Below, piece after piece: positions 1-12,125 of a stretch of DNA of 64,000 bases. The stretch is from Telopea speciosissima (Eukaryota; Streptophyta; Magnoliopsida; Proteales; Proteaceae), in contig NC_057918.1 in NCBI RefSeq assembly GCF_018873765.1, positions 68,816,371 to 68,880,370 of the forward strand, given 5' to 3'. The position numbers were made by a program, and so were the translations under genes. How positions within the stretch are numbered: the stretch's first letter is position 1; each line of letters begins with the position of its first letter. The notes below the pieces were generated by a model. That model had not been told where the DNA came from, did not search any database, and was given only the letters and a program-made list of their open reading frames with translations.

Positions 1-290
1 ATAAGGCTTCCAGAAAAGTCATGCCAAGTAGATGAACCAAGTCTGTTGCTTCAAAAGGAGCGACTAGAGTCCTTAGGTGTTGCTTCGTAACAAGCATGTT
101 TTCCTCTGTATTTAACTCTCTTGACCCAATTGAATTGCTACTTTAGTTTTTTCAAGAATGGTTTACTCTTGATCTTGTCTAACTGCTATGGCCCATTTGT
201 CTGATACAGGTTCAATAAGGCTTCCTGAAAAGTCATGCCAAGTAGATGAGCCCAGTCTGGTGCTTCAAAAGGAGCGACTAGAGTCCTTAG
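1..290 (+). repeat. Tandemly duplicated 81-bp exon of the ZNHIT3-like gene
   Basis: Positions 1-80 and 215-290 are nearly identical, offset 214 bp. Copy 2 is bordered by gatacag before 210 and by GT at 291, and copy 1 has a GT donor at the matching place. The exon is 81 bp with phase 1 on both sides, so one copy, the other or both could be spliced without changing frame. Both copies encode LPEKSCQVDEPSL with one L/V difference nearby. Confidence 0.8.
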
Positions 291-2129
291 GTGCAGCTTT
301 CTAACTAGGATTATGGTTCCATTATTATTTGTGTACCTATTGGCATTAGCATCATGTTGATCTTGTTTGTCTTCATTTATAGAAAAAGGATGAGCCTTGC
401 AAAATCAAAATTTTTTTAAATTGTCCACTGCAATTGTGGTCATGGTTGTCACAACGTCTAGGCATTGGAAGGTGCCTACATACAAGGTGACCTAGGCAAT
501 CCTAGTTCTCAAGGGGTTAGGACACCAAGTCGGTTGCCTAAGAGCTGCCTTGACAACTATGATTCTGGTTTAATTTGAAACACGAAAATTTTCCTTATAA
601 TACTTGGGTGGTGCATAAATATGCCTATGTTGGTGTATCAAAATTTACAAAATACCCAAGCAAGCCTAGTTGCTCTACCTCCCAAATGCAACCTAACTTT
701 GGTTGAACTGATATGACAAACTTTTCTTTGCTTTTCTTTGTTAGAAGATACTTGGGGCAACTTAAGATACTTGTTCGATATTTTGGTGGATTTGAAACTC
801 ATTTACACTGTCCATATGTCAGGGGCAATGCTACGTCGACCTTCAAATTGGAGTTGTACCTATGTCCAACACTTCACGTATATCTGACTTGTTTCCATTC
901 CCATATCTGCGTATGATTTAGGTGTCTGGTTGTAACTTTTTCATCCATCCCATAATGGTATAGAAATTTTTTTCTTAAAAGCTGAAAGAAAAACAAGCGT
1001 CAACATCTATTCTTAATTTCCTTTTTTTGTGGAACCCTTTTTAAGTTTTAATAGGAAGACACAGTTATGCTACATCACATTTACTGGGTTTTCTACACCC
1101 TTCCTCTTTGCTTTGGTGGTGGGGGAAATCTACCACAGTGTGGTGACATAATGGGTTAGGGGGCTTCATATTTTTTCGACTCCAGTAGGTTCAACTGTGA
1201 ATAGTGTATAGTGGTGGTCTTTGCTACTTTTTTGGTCTCAGTATGACAGGATAATTTGCAGTCCGTCTTGTATTTTCTTTCCTCCCTCTTGAAAGAAATT
1301 CAATCGTGGAGGAGATTTGTAAAAGTCACACACAATAGGTTTCAAAGAACCAACTTCATTTCAGTACTTTTATCATTTTCCAAGTCAGGCACTATCTTCC
1401 TTTTGCTAGTTTATTCGAATAATTAAAACCATAACCCGTACATTTACTCCTTTTAATTAATTTCAAGTTTAAGTTCTACTTTTTAAATAACACAACATTG
1501 TTTGCATCTTTATTTTATTGGATCAAAATGTCAAAAACTTGTATTGATAAGAGAAAAAAAAATTTTGTTGGCTCGGCTATGTTTCAGTGGGCAGTACCTA
1601 GATGTTTTTGGATGGTAACTGATGTATACTTCTCTGGCTTATCCCTGCTTTTAATACTAACCTATTCTGTTAATAGCTTCACACCTTTATGTTTTCCTCA
1701 TGCAGCATTCTCGAGTGAAGTTCGTGAAGCTTTGAAGGATGTAGAACTTCAAAAAGCCATAGGCAAGATTGATTCATCCATAGGTGCAGAAAATGTAAGT
1801 ACTGCAACAATCATGTAACTCGTGCGAACTGTTTATATCTGAAACAATTTTGCTTCTAGAATAACCTGCATTTGGCTTCCACAGACTAATGAGATAATTT
1901 CTCAATGGTCTAAAGAAAAACTTGTTTATCTGATATTAGGAACTTGATAGAGCCATGGGAAATGATCTCTTCCTCAAATTCACCGAAAAGGTTCAAACTC
2001 CTATTGCTTAGAGGGTGTACTTGTCTTGTGCTCAAGTAGTTAAACGATGAAAACATTTCATTATAAAACTGAACTCATAAGTTGTCATTTGTTTTATTGT
2101 TGCAGATTTTATCCATTATTAGCCCATAA
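1..2129 (+). CDS. HIT zinc-finger (ZNHIT3-like) protein, C-terminal exons only
   Basis: The 3' part of a gene that begins before the window. Readable exons are up to 79 or 80 (copy 1), 210-290 (copy 2), 1706-1794, 1940-1990 and 2106-2129, each with AG/GT borders and joining in phase to end in ISP and TAA. The peptide runs LLLQKERLESLG, then SSEVREALKDVELQKAIGKI, then ELDRAMGNDLFLKF and KILSIISP. This spacing matches the C-terminal domain of ZNHIT3, which in eukaryotes works in box C/D snoRNP assembly; the HIT zinc finger itself would lie upstream and is not visible. The assignment rests on recalled pattern similarity only. The oddity is that one 81-bp exon is present twice. It could be another short helical C-terminal domain, but the fit over about 65 residues is good. 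Confidence 0.62.
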
Positions 2130-2531
2130 CAACATTTACTTTTGATTGGAAGATGATGAAGAAAGATATTTTTTGATAGATGTTGTATCCAAGCGGCTGC
2201 TGCTTCAACTTCAGTCAGCCTTCGAAAGTCTCAGGGTGTCGGAAGATGGCTATCACTAGCTAAATGTTTTGAAAAGTGTCCTTTCATTTTCTGTCAGTAT
2301 TACCAGTTTCCTCCATGAATTTTTGCCAGAGTATCTTTAATGTTATGGGCGTATTCAAATTTTCAAATTGAATGCTTGTTAGGGGGTAAGGGTGTGTTTG
2401 TAAAGCCACTGAATGAACTGAGAGTACTCATACAAGGAAGTAGGATTAAAACTTGTATGGTTGGTCTCTTACCTTGCGTTTGGTAATGTTTATGTTTTGG
2501 GAATGCTGTTTTTTTTAGCAGAAACGTTTTA
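2130..2531. other. 3' flank without recognisable feature
   Basis: This stretch follows the stop codon of the ZNHIT3-like gene. I see no coding exon or repeat with defined ends in it. Confidence 0.5.
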
Positions 2532-3300
2532 TGTAACGACCCCAAACTAACCAGACATAGCTGGGACTGCACAGGGTAAAACCATATCATACACAAGCAA
2601 AGGAATCTAACATCCATACCTGTAACACATCAGAGCATAATACAAGCGGAAGACTTACTATTTATATTAGGGTTATGTACAGTCCATACAAAATTGAGTA
2701 AGATCTGATGGTAACTAACTAAAAACTTTCTTAACAGTGTAAGTAACATCTTCTGTTTGGTTCTGTACATTGACATTCCATGTATTTATATACATACATT
2801 TGATCCTAGAAAGTAAAACAAATAAAACTTCAATGGTTCTTCCTTGGCAATTCCCTTGTCGTTGTCCGTATACTTTTGATCTGCATATAAGATATACAAC
2901 ATGGAATGAGCTAATAGCTTAGTGAGTGTTTGGCTCGCCGTCGCCCAATTACTAGTAAGGCGGTGGTGAGTGAATTAGTTGAGTGACTAGACTTAGAACT
3001 CTCTAAGATATCAATCATTAAACTAAACAAATAAAATAAGAGAAGAAAAGTTCACAGAAGGTTGGAAAGTAGTACGCTCGGTTCACCAGGTTTTCAAATT
3101 GACAAATTGACGGACCCAATGCCGATTCACCAAAGCTCTGTCGAGCAACCTTCTAATGAGGTTGTCTGCCTGCCGGTTAAACCAATTGAACAACCAACCA
3201 ACCACTTCATATCCATGAGCTCCGCTTCAGTTATGCAGTCATTGAACTGAAGAGTGGAACCCACACACACTGGCCTTCCTCCTGGCAACATATAATCATG
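2532..3300 (+). mobile_element. Possible LTR-retrotransposon-derived sequence
   Basis: It starts with TGTAACGACCCC, a start that resembles plant LTR termini, and contains caagcggaag and gagctaatagcttagtgag, words I associate with such repeats. I could not find a matching CA end or a target duplication, so the boundaries and the class are uncertain. No coding sequence is seen here. Confidence 0.3.
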
Positions 3301-3502
3301 CTATTCAACATAAGAACATATCTTTATGTGCATACTCATTGATACAATTTTAATGTCATAATGTATCATTAATCAAATCATTGCATCATATGAATAATGC
3401 ATGACTTCCATCTGCATACTTCCTCTGAGAAGTATTTCATTCCTTCCCCCCCTGCTAAATGAGATATCAACTCAATATACATCTCACTTCCCCCCCTTGC
3501 TA

Positions 3503-3553
3503 AGTAAGGATTAATGCCTTTACCAAAAAACAAAAAAGAGTAAGGTTTAATGC
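3503..3553 (+). mobile_element. Micro-insertion: 21-bp LINE-tail-like insert with 15-bp TSD
   Basis: Left copy agtaaggattaatgc (3503-3517) and right copy agtaaggtttaatgc (3539-3553) differ by one base. Between them lies only ctttacc followed by an A-rich tail (3518-3538). The structure is a target-primed retro-insertion truncated to its last few bases. Confidence 0.8.
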
Positions 3554-3775
3554 ATAAAAATGCAATTCAATACTTACCTCTTAGACATTTTTGTGATAAT
3601 TCTTTCCTGCATTTGTATTATCAGAAAGGAGCATAGGTATTTTTACTCTTTTTATATGGTCAGTTGACCTAATCGGATCCCCAGAGTGACTCAATAACCA
3701 CTCTATTTGGACTGAAAGTGAAACAAAATTTGATTATCATATTTAATGTTTTCTTTGATCAGTTATACAATTATG

Positions 3776-3817
3776 TTTTTGTTTTAATTTTTTTTGGTAA
3801 AGATTTTTGTTTTAATT
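3776..3817 (-). mobile_element. Micro-insertion: 14-bp LINE-tail-like insert with 14-bp TSD
   Basis: tttttgttttaatt occurs at 3776-3789 and again at 3804-3817. The insert ttttttggtaaaga reads tctttacc plus six A on the minus strand, the same terminal word as the insert at 3518-3538. Confidence 0.75.
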
Positions 3818-3925
3818 ATTGGAATTAGTTTCTTCGCGAAACGGGGGGTAACATTGCATATATTGTGACCCTCATAGACCTCGCTGTGGGGGGAGCTCGT
3901 ACTCCCTATCACATTATTGAATTTT

Positions 3926-4183
3926 TTTTTTTTTTTTTTTTTGGGGGGTGCAAGGCCCACAGTGGAGCCAGAGAGGAACCCACGAGGGGTCGATAAGGGG
4001 CACTAAGCCCACTTATTGATAAGTACCTACAACAACTACTACTACTACTACTATATAGAAGAAGTTGAGGAGTAGGAGTCAATCACTCAGACCCCTGGGA
4101 GCTACATCACTCCCATTGGGTGGAGGCCTGCCACTGAGATAGAAGCTCATCTCGTAAGAAAAGCAATCATTTTCTTTCAAAAT
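3926..4183 (-). mobile_element. Probable SINE or short retro-insertion, minus orientation
   Basis: A T run of about 18 followed by a G run begins the element, which reads as a poly(A) 3' end on the minus strand. Similar words flank it: acattattgaattttt on the left and acattgaattttt near 4185-4197 on the right, a plausible but imperfect target duplication. It contains a short (ACT)n run near 4035. No coding potential; the family was not identified. Confidence 0.45.
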
Positions 4184-4314
4184 AACATTGAATTTTTATT
4201 ACTGATGTAGTAAAATTTAGTTTGTAGTGGTTTCTAACTCTTTTACACAAGTATGCTCCTAAGGCAAATGGGGCCTTAGTGATAATTAGGTTAATTCTTA
4301 TCATCCTTCTAAAC

Positions 4315-4889
4315 TAAGGGTGTCAATCGGTTCGGTTTGGTTCCATGCCTTGATGGTGTGATCCGATACCAAATCGAAAACCAAGTCGGTTATGGAAGTG
4401 GAAATCGAATCTGAACCCGCTCGGTTCGGTTTAGTTACGGTTATCCAATTCGGTTCTCCAATACAGTTCCATTCTACTAGGCTGGCAATTGTTGTTGCCT
4501 TGCTGTGTTTTCAAGAAACTCCATTTGTATAAATAAAATGCTCACAAAACCTTAAGGAATCAGAAATATTAATAAATAAATAAGAATCTCATGTGAGTTC
4601 TCCACTTTTAGATCTTATCTTTCACCTTAGCCATCAATAAAGTTAGAGAAACACATCAAAATCATAGTTCCAAAAGGAAAGACAACACCATTAAAAAAAA
4701 AAAGATATAGGGTTTTGTTTTAAGTGTAGTATTTGGTTTGATTTCGGTTCAAACCGATGGTTTTGAACTAAAACTGTAAATGAACCGAACTAGAACCAAA
4801 ACCAAACCAAATATATTCGGTTCGGTTCAGTTACTTCATCTTTGGTTTCGGGTTCGTTATTCGGTTCCGATTTGGTTTTGACACCCTTA
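4315..4889. mobile_element. Foldback element, TAAGGGTGTCAA termini
   Basis: It begins taagggtgtcaa and ends with the inverse ttgacaccctta. The arms are built from degenerate copies of ggttcggttt and its complement. Flanks ttctaaac and ttcacaac agree at 6 of 8 positions, which would suit a worn 8-bp hAT-type target duplication. It has no coding sequence and is non-autonomous. Confidence 0.7.
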
Positions 4890-5063
4890 TTCACAACTTG
4901 AGGGAGGTTGAATCAAGTTGATGGCAACACCAGTACAGCCGGTAGCTACAATTCCCAACCCTAATACAAACCCTAGTTGGTGCCTACTTGCACCCTTCGC
5001 CACATTGATTAGCAATTTGGTGTTTTTAAGCCTCACAAGTGTTGCCAATTTTAGTGCAATTTG

Positions 5064-5250
5064 GATCCTCTACTACCGCCTGCCCGTTCTGTTGTGTGCT
5101 GCACAGACATGGCAAGGCATGCAATTACCGCTTTACCCTTGCCCGAGCACCTTGCCCCCTTACCTGAATGAGGGTAACACGGTAATTGCACACCTTGCCG
5201 TGTCTGCGCAGCACATGGCAGACAGGCAGGCGCCCCATCTCACCCCTTAT
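5064..5250. mobile_element. Short foldback element with ATTACCGCTTTACCC core
   Basis: The left arm (gcctgcccgttctg, then gctgcacagacatggcaagg) pairs with the right arm (ccttgccgtgtctgcgcagc, then gacaggcaggc). The core at 5123-5140 is aattaccgctttaccctt, close to the core of the elements at 7112, 10743, 21519 and 60932. A computed ORF crosses it but is a by-product of the palindrome. Confidence 0.7.
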
Positions 5251-7111
5251 TTTTCAGTTATTTTTTCTCAAATATTTCAAAGTTATTCTGGTCTTCAGTG
5301 TACTTTGGGTATGCCTGACTTCTTGTTCTGGAAGGTAATACAAATAGGAGCATAAGTGAAGATTATTGAACACTAAAGATTATTAAATAGCTATGGGTGT
5401 CAATGGGCTGGATTAAGTCTTATTCTAACCAAAGATGTCTCTCTCCAATTTGTGTGCTCTAGAACTATATGCTAAGCCCAGGCCTGCCAGTAGTCCATGA
5501 AGAGACAAAATGGTAGGAACTGGGCTTTGAACTTAAAAGGAGATCTGGTTCTAGTTAAGACTGGTCAAACAATATTTTGAATCATATTTAAAAAAAAAAA
5601 ACAAAAAAGGTACAAGTTTCCTACATGTTCAGCTTATAAAACTTTCCTTAAACGGTCTTAAAATTCTTCCATATGGTAGATCAGATGAAGCCCAAATTTT
5701 ATGGACTAGGAAATCTATAAGTACCCTACTCATATGTCAAGTTTCAGTCTAATCAGAGTTTGCTAAATGAAAAAATATAAAACCAATGGAAGAGTGCATA
5801 GTAATGATTGGAATACTGTAAACATGCATAGACACACATAGAGATGCATGCCAATATATTAGAGGTTATGTGATTGAATTTGACTCTAACATTTGAAACA
5901 TATTTAATCAAGAATACTTATTCTCTATCCAACTATTAGAATTATTGTTGCATCATCTATCTATGTTGCTCAAGGGGGGGGGGGGGGTGAGGATTGCCAG
6001 TACGAGATCGAGACAAACTGGGCTAGGGTTGAGGCATTGGGCCAGTCCAATCCACTCCAATCCTGGCCCGAATTCATATAAGTATTAGGTATATTTTATC
6101 AGAAAATACTATACAAATGATGCATAGAATATAAGGTGTTTTTTGGGTCATCATAAAAGTGGTAAACTGAGAAATTGTAACTTTCTTTTAAGTGTCTCTT
6201 GTTTGATTATAAAATTTTTTTTAAAGGGTTTTCAATATATTTTGAAAGTGAATTATCGTTATGTTATTTTTCACAGTTGTCATTATTTTGCATGTTTTTT
6301 TTATATGAAATAATAGAATTTTACTCTCAGTGGAAGAAGAAATGTGTAATATTCAAAGGGCAAAAAAATAAGACTACAATTTATTTTTCACCAACCTTGG
6401 TTACAACAAGATTTTCACCAGAATATATAATCTGGACATAGGATTAATTGTATCATTAGCGCAATAATGTTGTTCGGAGTAAACATGCCACATTCCTTGT
6501 GATTTTTCAACCAACCAAATGCCAATGATTTTCTTAACCAGTTTTCCATGTGAATTTATTAGAAGATATTATGAAAAGAAAAAAAAAAAAAAAAAATTTC
6601 TCAACTATGTGTTCACTATGCATGGAATTTCCCTCTCAATCTTTCATCAATTGCCATTGAATTGATGTTGAGTTCAGTTGTTAAACTTTTTTAAGTTTTA
6701 TTAAAAATAGTTTGACATTTTCTTTTGATTGACCTTTTATCTCATTCCCAAAAGTTCTCTTAATCTATAAGTTAAAAAAATTGATTTTCAAAATAATTTG
6801 AAATTGACTTATCATTATGTCATTATAAAAAATGTTATTGTTTTACACATTTTTCGAGTATACATGTGAAATGATAGGATTTATCTTCATTGAAAAAAAA
6901 AAATGTTACACTAAAAGGGCAAAAAAATAAAAATACAAATAATTTGACACACTAAGTGGTCTCAATAAGAAAATTCTTTTCTTTACATTCCTATAATGAG
7001 CCATGGAAATATTAGAATTATTTTAAAATTTTGATTATAGATAGATAATGATCTAGACAATCGTTCTACCAAATTTGAATATCAATTAAACTGCCAGTTG
7101 GTAGCTATATA
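5251..7111. other. AT-rich spacer, no recognised gene
   Basis: I find no exon or bounded repeat here. A run of 14 G lies at 5974-5987 and an A run near 6577-6597. The region is about 70 percent A+T by eye. Confidence 0.55.
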
Positions 7112-7262
7112 GGAAAAGAGAATGCTATTTGGTCGAGTGTGGAATGTGTCGTGCGGCCCCTACGTTCAGATAGGACTGTGTGAAATGACCACTACACCCT
7201 CAAGAATTTCTGTCTTTTCATAGAGGTACAACGGTCATTTCATGTAGCATTCTTTCTCCCTA
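7112..7262. mobile_element. Foldback element, AATGACCACTACACCC core
   Basis: The left end ggaaaagagaatgcta pairs with the right end tagcattctttctccc. The core aatgaccactacaccctc starts at 7184 and its partner acggtcatttcatg lies near 7231-7244. The ends resemble those of the element in the LRR-kinase intron at 21519-21705. Confidence 0.7.
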
Positions 7263-7513
7263 ACATTAATTATTATTATTCGGGTAAATATTTAATACTC
7301 CCTCATGAGTCATGAGCACCACTATTTCAGTATTTCCATTGGTAGACTCTTCCATAAAATCTGGAAAGAAGAACAAAGGGGGATGGAAAAGGACTTAAGG
7401 ATTTCCTCACAATAAGTCATAGGAACCCATTTTTTTTTTTTCATAATAACTTTAAAGTCAATTAAAGAACAATATCCTTTAACGTGTATGTATATTATGA
7501 AAAGTTAAGAAAC

Positions 7514-7563
7514 CTTCTTATTCTAATATTTTTTTTTGATAAAATCCTTCTTATTCTAATATA
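7514..7563 (-). mobile_element. Micro-insertion: 16-bp insert with perfect 17-bp TSD
   Basis: ccttcttattctaatat is repeated exactly at 7514-7530 and 7547-7563. The only added sequence is ttttttttgataaaat, which on the minus strand is attttatc plus eight A. Confidence 0.85.
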
Positions 7564-7597
7564 GTGTACAACAGATGACTTCGTTTCCATTTTTCTT

Positions 7598-7601
<4 letters not shown>

Positions 7602-7639
<38 letters not shown>
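7602..7639. repeat. (CT)n microsatellite
   Basis: About 19 uninterrupted TC/CT dinucleotides. The sequence from here to 8841 contains no recognised gene or bounded repeat. Confidence 0.95.
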
Positions 7640-7641
<2 letters not shown>

Positions 7642-8841
7642 GTGGGTGAGCCGGTGGAGCTCAATGCCAAGAACCTTTTCATACAAACTTAATTATAAAA
7701 ACTGGAAGAGATATCTATGAATCATATATAACCAAATTCGAAGTTAGGCGGCCTAAATAGACCGAAACAATACATTATTTGGTAGCCTATTGGATATTCC
7801 TAGCATTTATTCGATGTTAGGTCTCAACCAACCACAACTATGATTTCTTATATATTTGAAATCATATCATGTGCCGCAGGGAGGTTGGTCAAGTAACAAA
7901 AAATATTGTATTTTTTCCGGTACATCATTATGGATTGGATTAGTCTTTCTGGTTGGTATCCTTATTTGTCTCATCATCTCTTGAACCTATTCGGTATTTC
8001 CCAGATCTCGTGATCATTACAGAGTAGTTTTTAGATATTTAGCATAGATCCAGTCAATCTACAAACCCTCTCTTTCTTTGCAACTATCTTCCATAAAAGC
8101 TTCAAAAGGCCAACTTTGTTCACTATCTTTCACTCTTTTCAAGCTCAATCATTCATAAGCGCTTCAATCTTTGAGATGACAGAACTAGGAATTTCGAATA
8201 CACCAGTCCAATAAAGATATGATGCATGTATTACTGATTTGATCAGTTCAAGTCTACCGGCATAGGAAAGAAACTTATTCTTCAATTATTGAAATAAAAA
8301 ATCATATCCAAACCAATGTCTTTGTGCGTACTTTCATTGGCTACCGCACTAGTGTAGGGAATACACGACCAATTAACGTTTTCTTACCCTAAACTTAATC
8401 ATATCATAATCAATAATCAATATTCGTAGATCATATAGATGATTAACAACACCAATATCACCCATTAGGGTTGGCAATTCTTGACTGAACCATGCACCTG
8501 ATCCATTCAGGTTTTTGCTCACCAAGGAAAGGGCCAACCTGATTTCCTGTCGACCTTCCCTTTCTATTGCATGCCCTACCCATCTAGTCATTATAAAACC
8601 GGGCCAACCACTCGCCCTAACACTTCTAGAAAACCCGTAGATTAGTAGTTGGGTATGTACAAGCCTGGTTGGACCGAGGTAGATTCCAATTAATCTTGAT
8701 TATATGTATATTGAGTCTAACCGAATTAAGCCGAGTCAAGACGATCTAGCCATTTTCAGGACAATTTGAATCAAAATCAATGAAGACCAATCCTGTACTC
8801 GATTCCGAGTTTTGAAGCCTTGAACTATATATGACTACAAT

Positions 8842-9059
8842 ATATAAATCCATATTGTAGTTATATTGGGATTACATTTTCATAAAAAAAAGCTGTGTTG
8901 TGTGCGTTGGATACGTAGGTTTAGTCCCACATCGGGTGTGTGCGTGTGGTATGTATTGTGTATATCCGTCATTCCACGGTCCTAAAAGTTGGTTAATCTT
9001 TTAAGATTGGTGTGTAATTTGTGTGATTACATTTTCATCCAAAAAAATATAAATCCATA
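8842..9059 (+). mobile_element. Short retro-insertion (SINE-like) with 13-bp TSD
   Basis: atataaatccata is repeated at 8842-8854 and 9047-9059. The insert (about 190 bp) carries tttagtcccacatcgg and a 3' end gattacattttcatcc plus an A run. A second copy in the opposite orientation lies at 27379-27495. No ORF is present; the family is unidentified. Confidence 0.65.
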
Positions 9060-9310
9060 GATTTGAGTCAAAATCTTGCTATACATTCTTGAGTTTTTCA
9101 GTTGGGGGATTGATATGGGAGATTGATGATCATTGGCCACCAAGTTTAATTAACCAAATAACTGTCCATGTTTGACGATCAGATTATGCAAATCTTATCA
9201 CTACTAGTCAACAAGTCAACATCTTACCCAAAAAATTTCCCAAAAGCTACTTGGTTTCATTTAAATTTAATAAAATTGATTTGTTCTTGGTTTCATTTAA
9301 AATTTATTTT

Positions 9311-9455
9311 TAGAAAGATAACGCTACTTGGGCATATCTGATACACTGCCCATGTGTCTGGCAAAATGACTATCGTGTCTTTTAAAATTTGCATCTTTTT
9401 ATGGGGACGCAGCAATCATTTCACCCGCTCGTGTTCACATCGCACACGTTTCTCT
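9311..9455. mobile_element. Degenerate foldback element
   Basis: The sequence has gctacttgggc near its left end and gcaatcatttcaccc near its right, with acactgcccatgtgtctggc between. This is the vocabulary of the elements at 7112, 14580 and 39409, but pairing of the arms is poor. Confidence 0.35.
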
Positions 9456-9539
9456 TTATTATTTATTTATTTTTTTAGTATTTTACCTTTGATTCATATT
9501 GATCCATTGAAACAGGATCAGTCAAAAATCAATATTGAT

Positions 9540-10410
9540 TTTTACCAATACCGATACCGATACCGATATCGATATGAATTGACCGATCCGATCTATTACT
9601 GATTTCTAAAACCATGGCATTGGGATAGGGACCCATTAATTAATGAAAGTGGGCATATTGAAGATAGGAATGATGAATGAATGGAAAACATGCCCCTTGA
9701 GTGAGTTCTAAATGTGATTAGCACTTTGAGGAAGAGAGCTAGTGAGACCCCATCAAACACCATAAAGGCCAACACATGTGGACCTCTTCCCATCCTTTTT
9801 TTCTCTTTCTCCTTTTCCCCTTTTCCCCTTTTCCCATCTTTTTTAATGGCTGTACGTTTCCATTTATGTCCATTTATTATAATAATTTTAATAATAGAAT
9901 CATGTCATCATATGTAAGAGATTCGGCACCACCAAGGTTCAAAATCCAGGTATCGGATTCGGGATCGGTCATGATCGAAATCTTTTTGGATTGGAATCGG
10001 ATTGGTCAAAATTGGTCAAGATCGATCAAAAAACCCTCCAAATTTTTTTATTTTTTTTATTTTTTTTATTTTTGTGGATCGGGTCATGTATCGGCCAGAG
10101 TTGGTGGGTGTTGTGATCTCGAGATCTAATCGGATCGGTCAAAATCGGTTGGTATCGGTCAGTATTGGTCGGTATCGGTCAAGATAATATAAAAATTAAA
10201 AAAAAAACTTAAAAACTTTGAAAAAATAAAAAATATTCAGTTGGATTGGTCAACGATCGGATCGGCCGATCCAATCGAGTTGGGTGATCCAATCAACGAT
10301 CCAGTCAAACCTTATTGTACCGGTCAAATCTTAGGATCGGCCTCGACCGATACTGATCTGATCCGACCAATATCGGCCGATCCAATCTGATACCCCAAAC
10401 CATGGTCACT
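9540..10410. mobile_element. Degenerate foldback repeats built of ATCGGT / CCGATA words
   Basis: Repeated words such as accgataccgat (9548-9572) and atcggtcggtatcggtc (near 10155-10175) fill two blocks, about 9530-9615 and 9930-10410. The second block runs from a CG-rich atcggattcggg side to the inverse ccgatccaatctgatacc. These resemble the element at 13872-14107. Computed ORFs across the region are low-complexity by-products. Confidence 0.5.
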
Positions 10411-10742
10411 ACACACTTTCTTTTGTATTTTTTTCTTTTCGTAAACACACTTCCTTTTGTAAGATTTATATATACAATGATCATTTTTACCATTTTTTTT
10501 ATTTTTTGGTGACATTAATCATATCATTTGCTTCTTAATTTTCTTAATCATTTCATTTTAAACAATTTTCCAAAACCATATGATATCAGGTTATGATTGA
10601 AGGAAGGTGCTAGACGTTTCGGGTTCATATAGTTAAACTGGACTTCACATCATAGGTATGTTAAGCCAATACATATCGTGTAAATGAATGAATAAAAAAA
10701 GAAGGAAGAGACTCACCTTGATCCAGCTATGGTGTATGGTTA

Positions 10743-10920
10743 GGGATCTTTATCCCCTCAATTTGCCTGTCCCTCAATTTCTTCAATTCCATCTAATAGG
10801 AAAATAGAAATGACCACCTTACCCCCTGTTCGAACACACTGCCCGAGGTGGGATCTACCTCCCTCTATTAGAGGGAATTGAAGAAATTGACGGATAGACA
10901 AATTAAGGTGATATTTTTCC
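10743..10920. mobile_element. MITE with GGGATCTTTATCC termini
   Basis: It begins gggatctttatcccctcaat and ends with the inverse-related aaggtgatatttttcc. The core at 10809-10826 is aatgaccaccttaccccc. Internal words such as acacactgcccgaggtggg match the MITE at 38098-38275, so the two are one family. No target duplication could be recognised here. Confidence 0.7.
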
Positions 10921-11226
10921 GATTAAAATATACTGAAAATTACGAATCCGCCATTCATATAAACATGACATATAAGTAATGCGTGGTTACGGTGAGAGAG
11001 GGAAAGAGAGACAGAGAGATGCAAACGCAGTAAATTGCAACGATGAAACGTGGGTGAGAGAGGGTGCAAATGTGCAATGGTGAGAGAAGGACAAGGGCGG
11101 TGGACTGTGGTTGTAACGTGCGCCGGTGGATTATTGGTAATACGTGGCAGTAGCTACGAAGTGTTTAAATGCTTTCAATCTCATCCGATGGTCCAGAAAT
11201 GCGGGTGTATATGATTATATTCCACA
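10921..11226. other. Spacer with purine-rich stretch
   Basis: gagagagggaaagagagac and similar words occur near 10990-11080. No exon or element ends were found. Confidence 0.5.
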
Positions 11227-11818
11227 CTAGGGGTGCAATAGGGTCGGGTTGGGTTGGACTTTATAAAATTCTAGTCCAACCCTGAGTCTCCTTAGTTGGG
11301 CCTAGGTCCGATCTGACCCTAACTAAGGGCCTGAAAAATCCAATCCTAACCAGTCCTCAGGGTCGGGCCAGGCTGACCCTGATTGACCCTGATTATGGGG
11401 AGGGGAAGGGAGATGCATGGGCTGGATTGGGCCGGGGAGAAAATTATCTTTTTTCGGTAGAAGCCGGGGAGAAAATTATGAATTTTACTTAAAATAACAC
11501 TATAATAACATATTTACATCACTTATTATCTTCATATATAATATATTATATAACCAAATGTGGGTGACATTTAAAGTTTATAATATATATACTATTATAT
11601 CAATATATATTTTATAGTATAACTTAAAACAGGGTCTGGTCTGGCCGGGCCAGGCTCAGCCTGAGGCCTCAACCCTGACCCGACCTGACTTTGACTCAGG
11701 GTTAGAAATTTCCAATCCTAACCTGCCCTCAGGGCCAAGATATCTCAGTCCAAACCCTATTCGGGCTCAGGGTGGGCCAGGGTGGGTTCAGGCCGACAGG
11801 GCCAAACTTGCACCCCTA
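11227..11818. mobile_element. Foldback element, TAGGGGTGCAA termini
   Basis: It starts taggggtgcaatagggtcgg and ends with the inverse ggccaaacttgcacccct plus a. The arms consist of degenerate gaccctgac and gggtcaggg words around an AT-rich middle (about 11480-11625). The element at 51823-52377 is the same family in inverted order. It carries a younger micro-insertion at 11448-11462. Confidence 0.75.
11431..11479 (-). mobile_element. Micro-insertion: 15-bp insert with perfect 17-bp TSD
   Basis: gccggggagaaaattat is repeated exactly at 11431-11447 and 11463-11479. The insert cttttttcggtagaa is ttctaccg plus an A run on the minus strand. It sits inside the foldback element at 11227-11818, so it came later. 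Confidence 0.85.
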
Positions 11819-11950
11819 CAACATGGTCATTGTGATTCGTTGGGTCAACTCGTGGGTTAACCCAAGGATTTTGGCTCAATGACATCATCTAGATGTCAAC
11901 ATATTATTTTTTTTTAAATTCTTATTTATGTTTTATATTTTTCTTAAAAT

Positions 11951-12125
11951 AAAAAAAAAATTCTTCCGCTGCATAATTTCTTGGGGTCACCCGCTTGAGG
12001 CTCACTAAGGCCCAGAAGCTACCGGTTCGTGCGTGACGCGGGGGTCATGTACGAACCCCAGGGGGATTTAGTCAGCCTAAAGTCGGATACCCCTCCTGTC
12101 TCCAAAAAAAAAAAAAAAAATTCTT
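11951..12125 (+). mobile_element. SINE-like element with 17-A tail
   Basis: The body 11966-12103 is followed by 17 A (12104-12120), and an A run plus ttctt flanks both sides. The body contains ggttcgtgcgtgac, a possible polymerase III B-box relative, and cgaaccccaggggg. No ORF; the family is not identified. Confidence 0.6.

Noticed and set aside
4918..5355. 145-aa ORF
   Set aside because: It runs through both arms of a foldback element and has no recognisable protein features.
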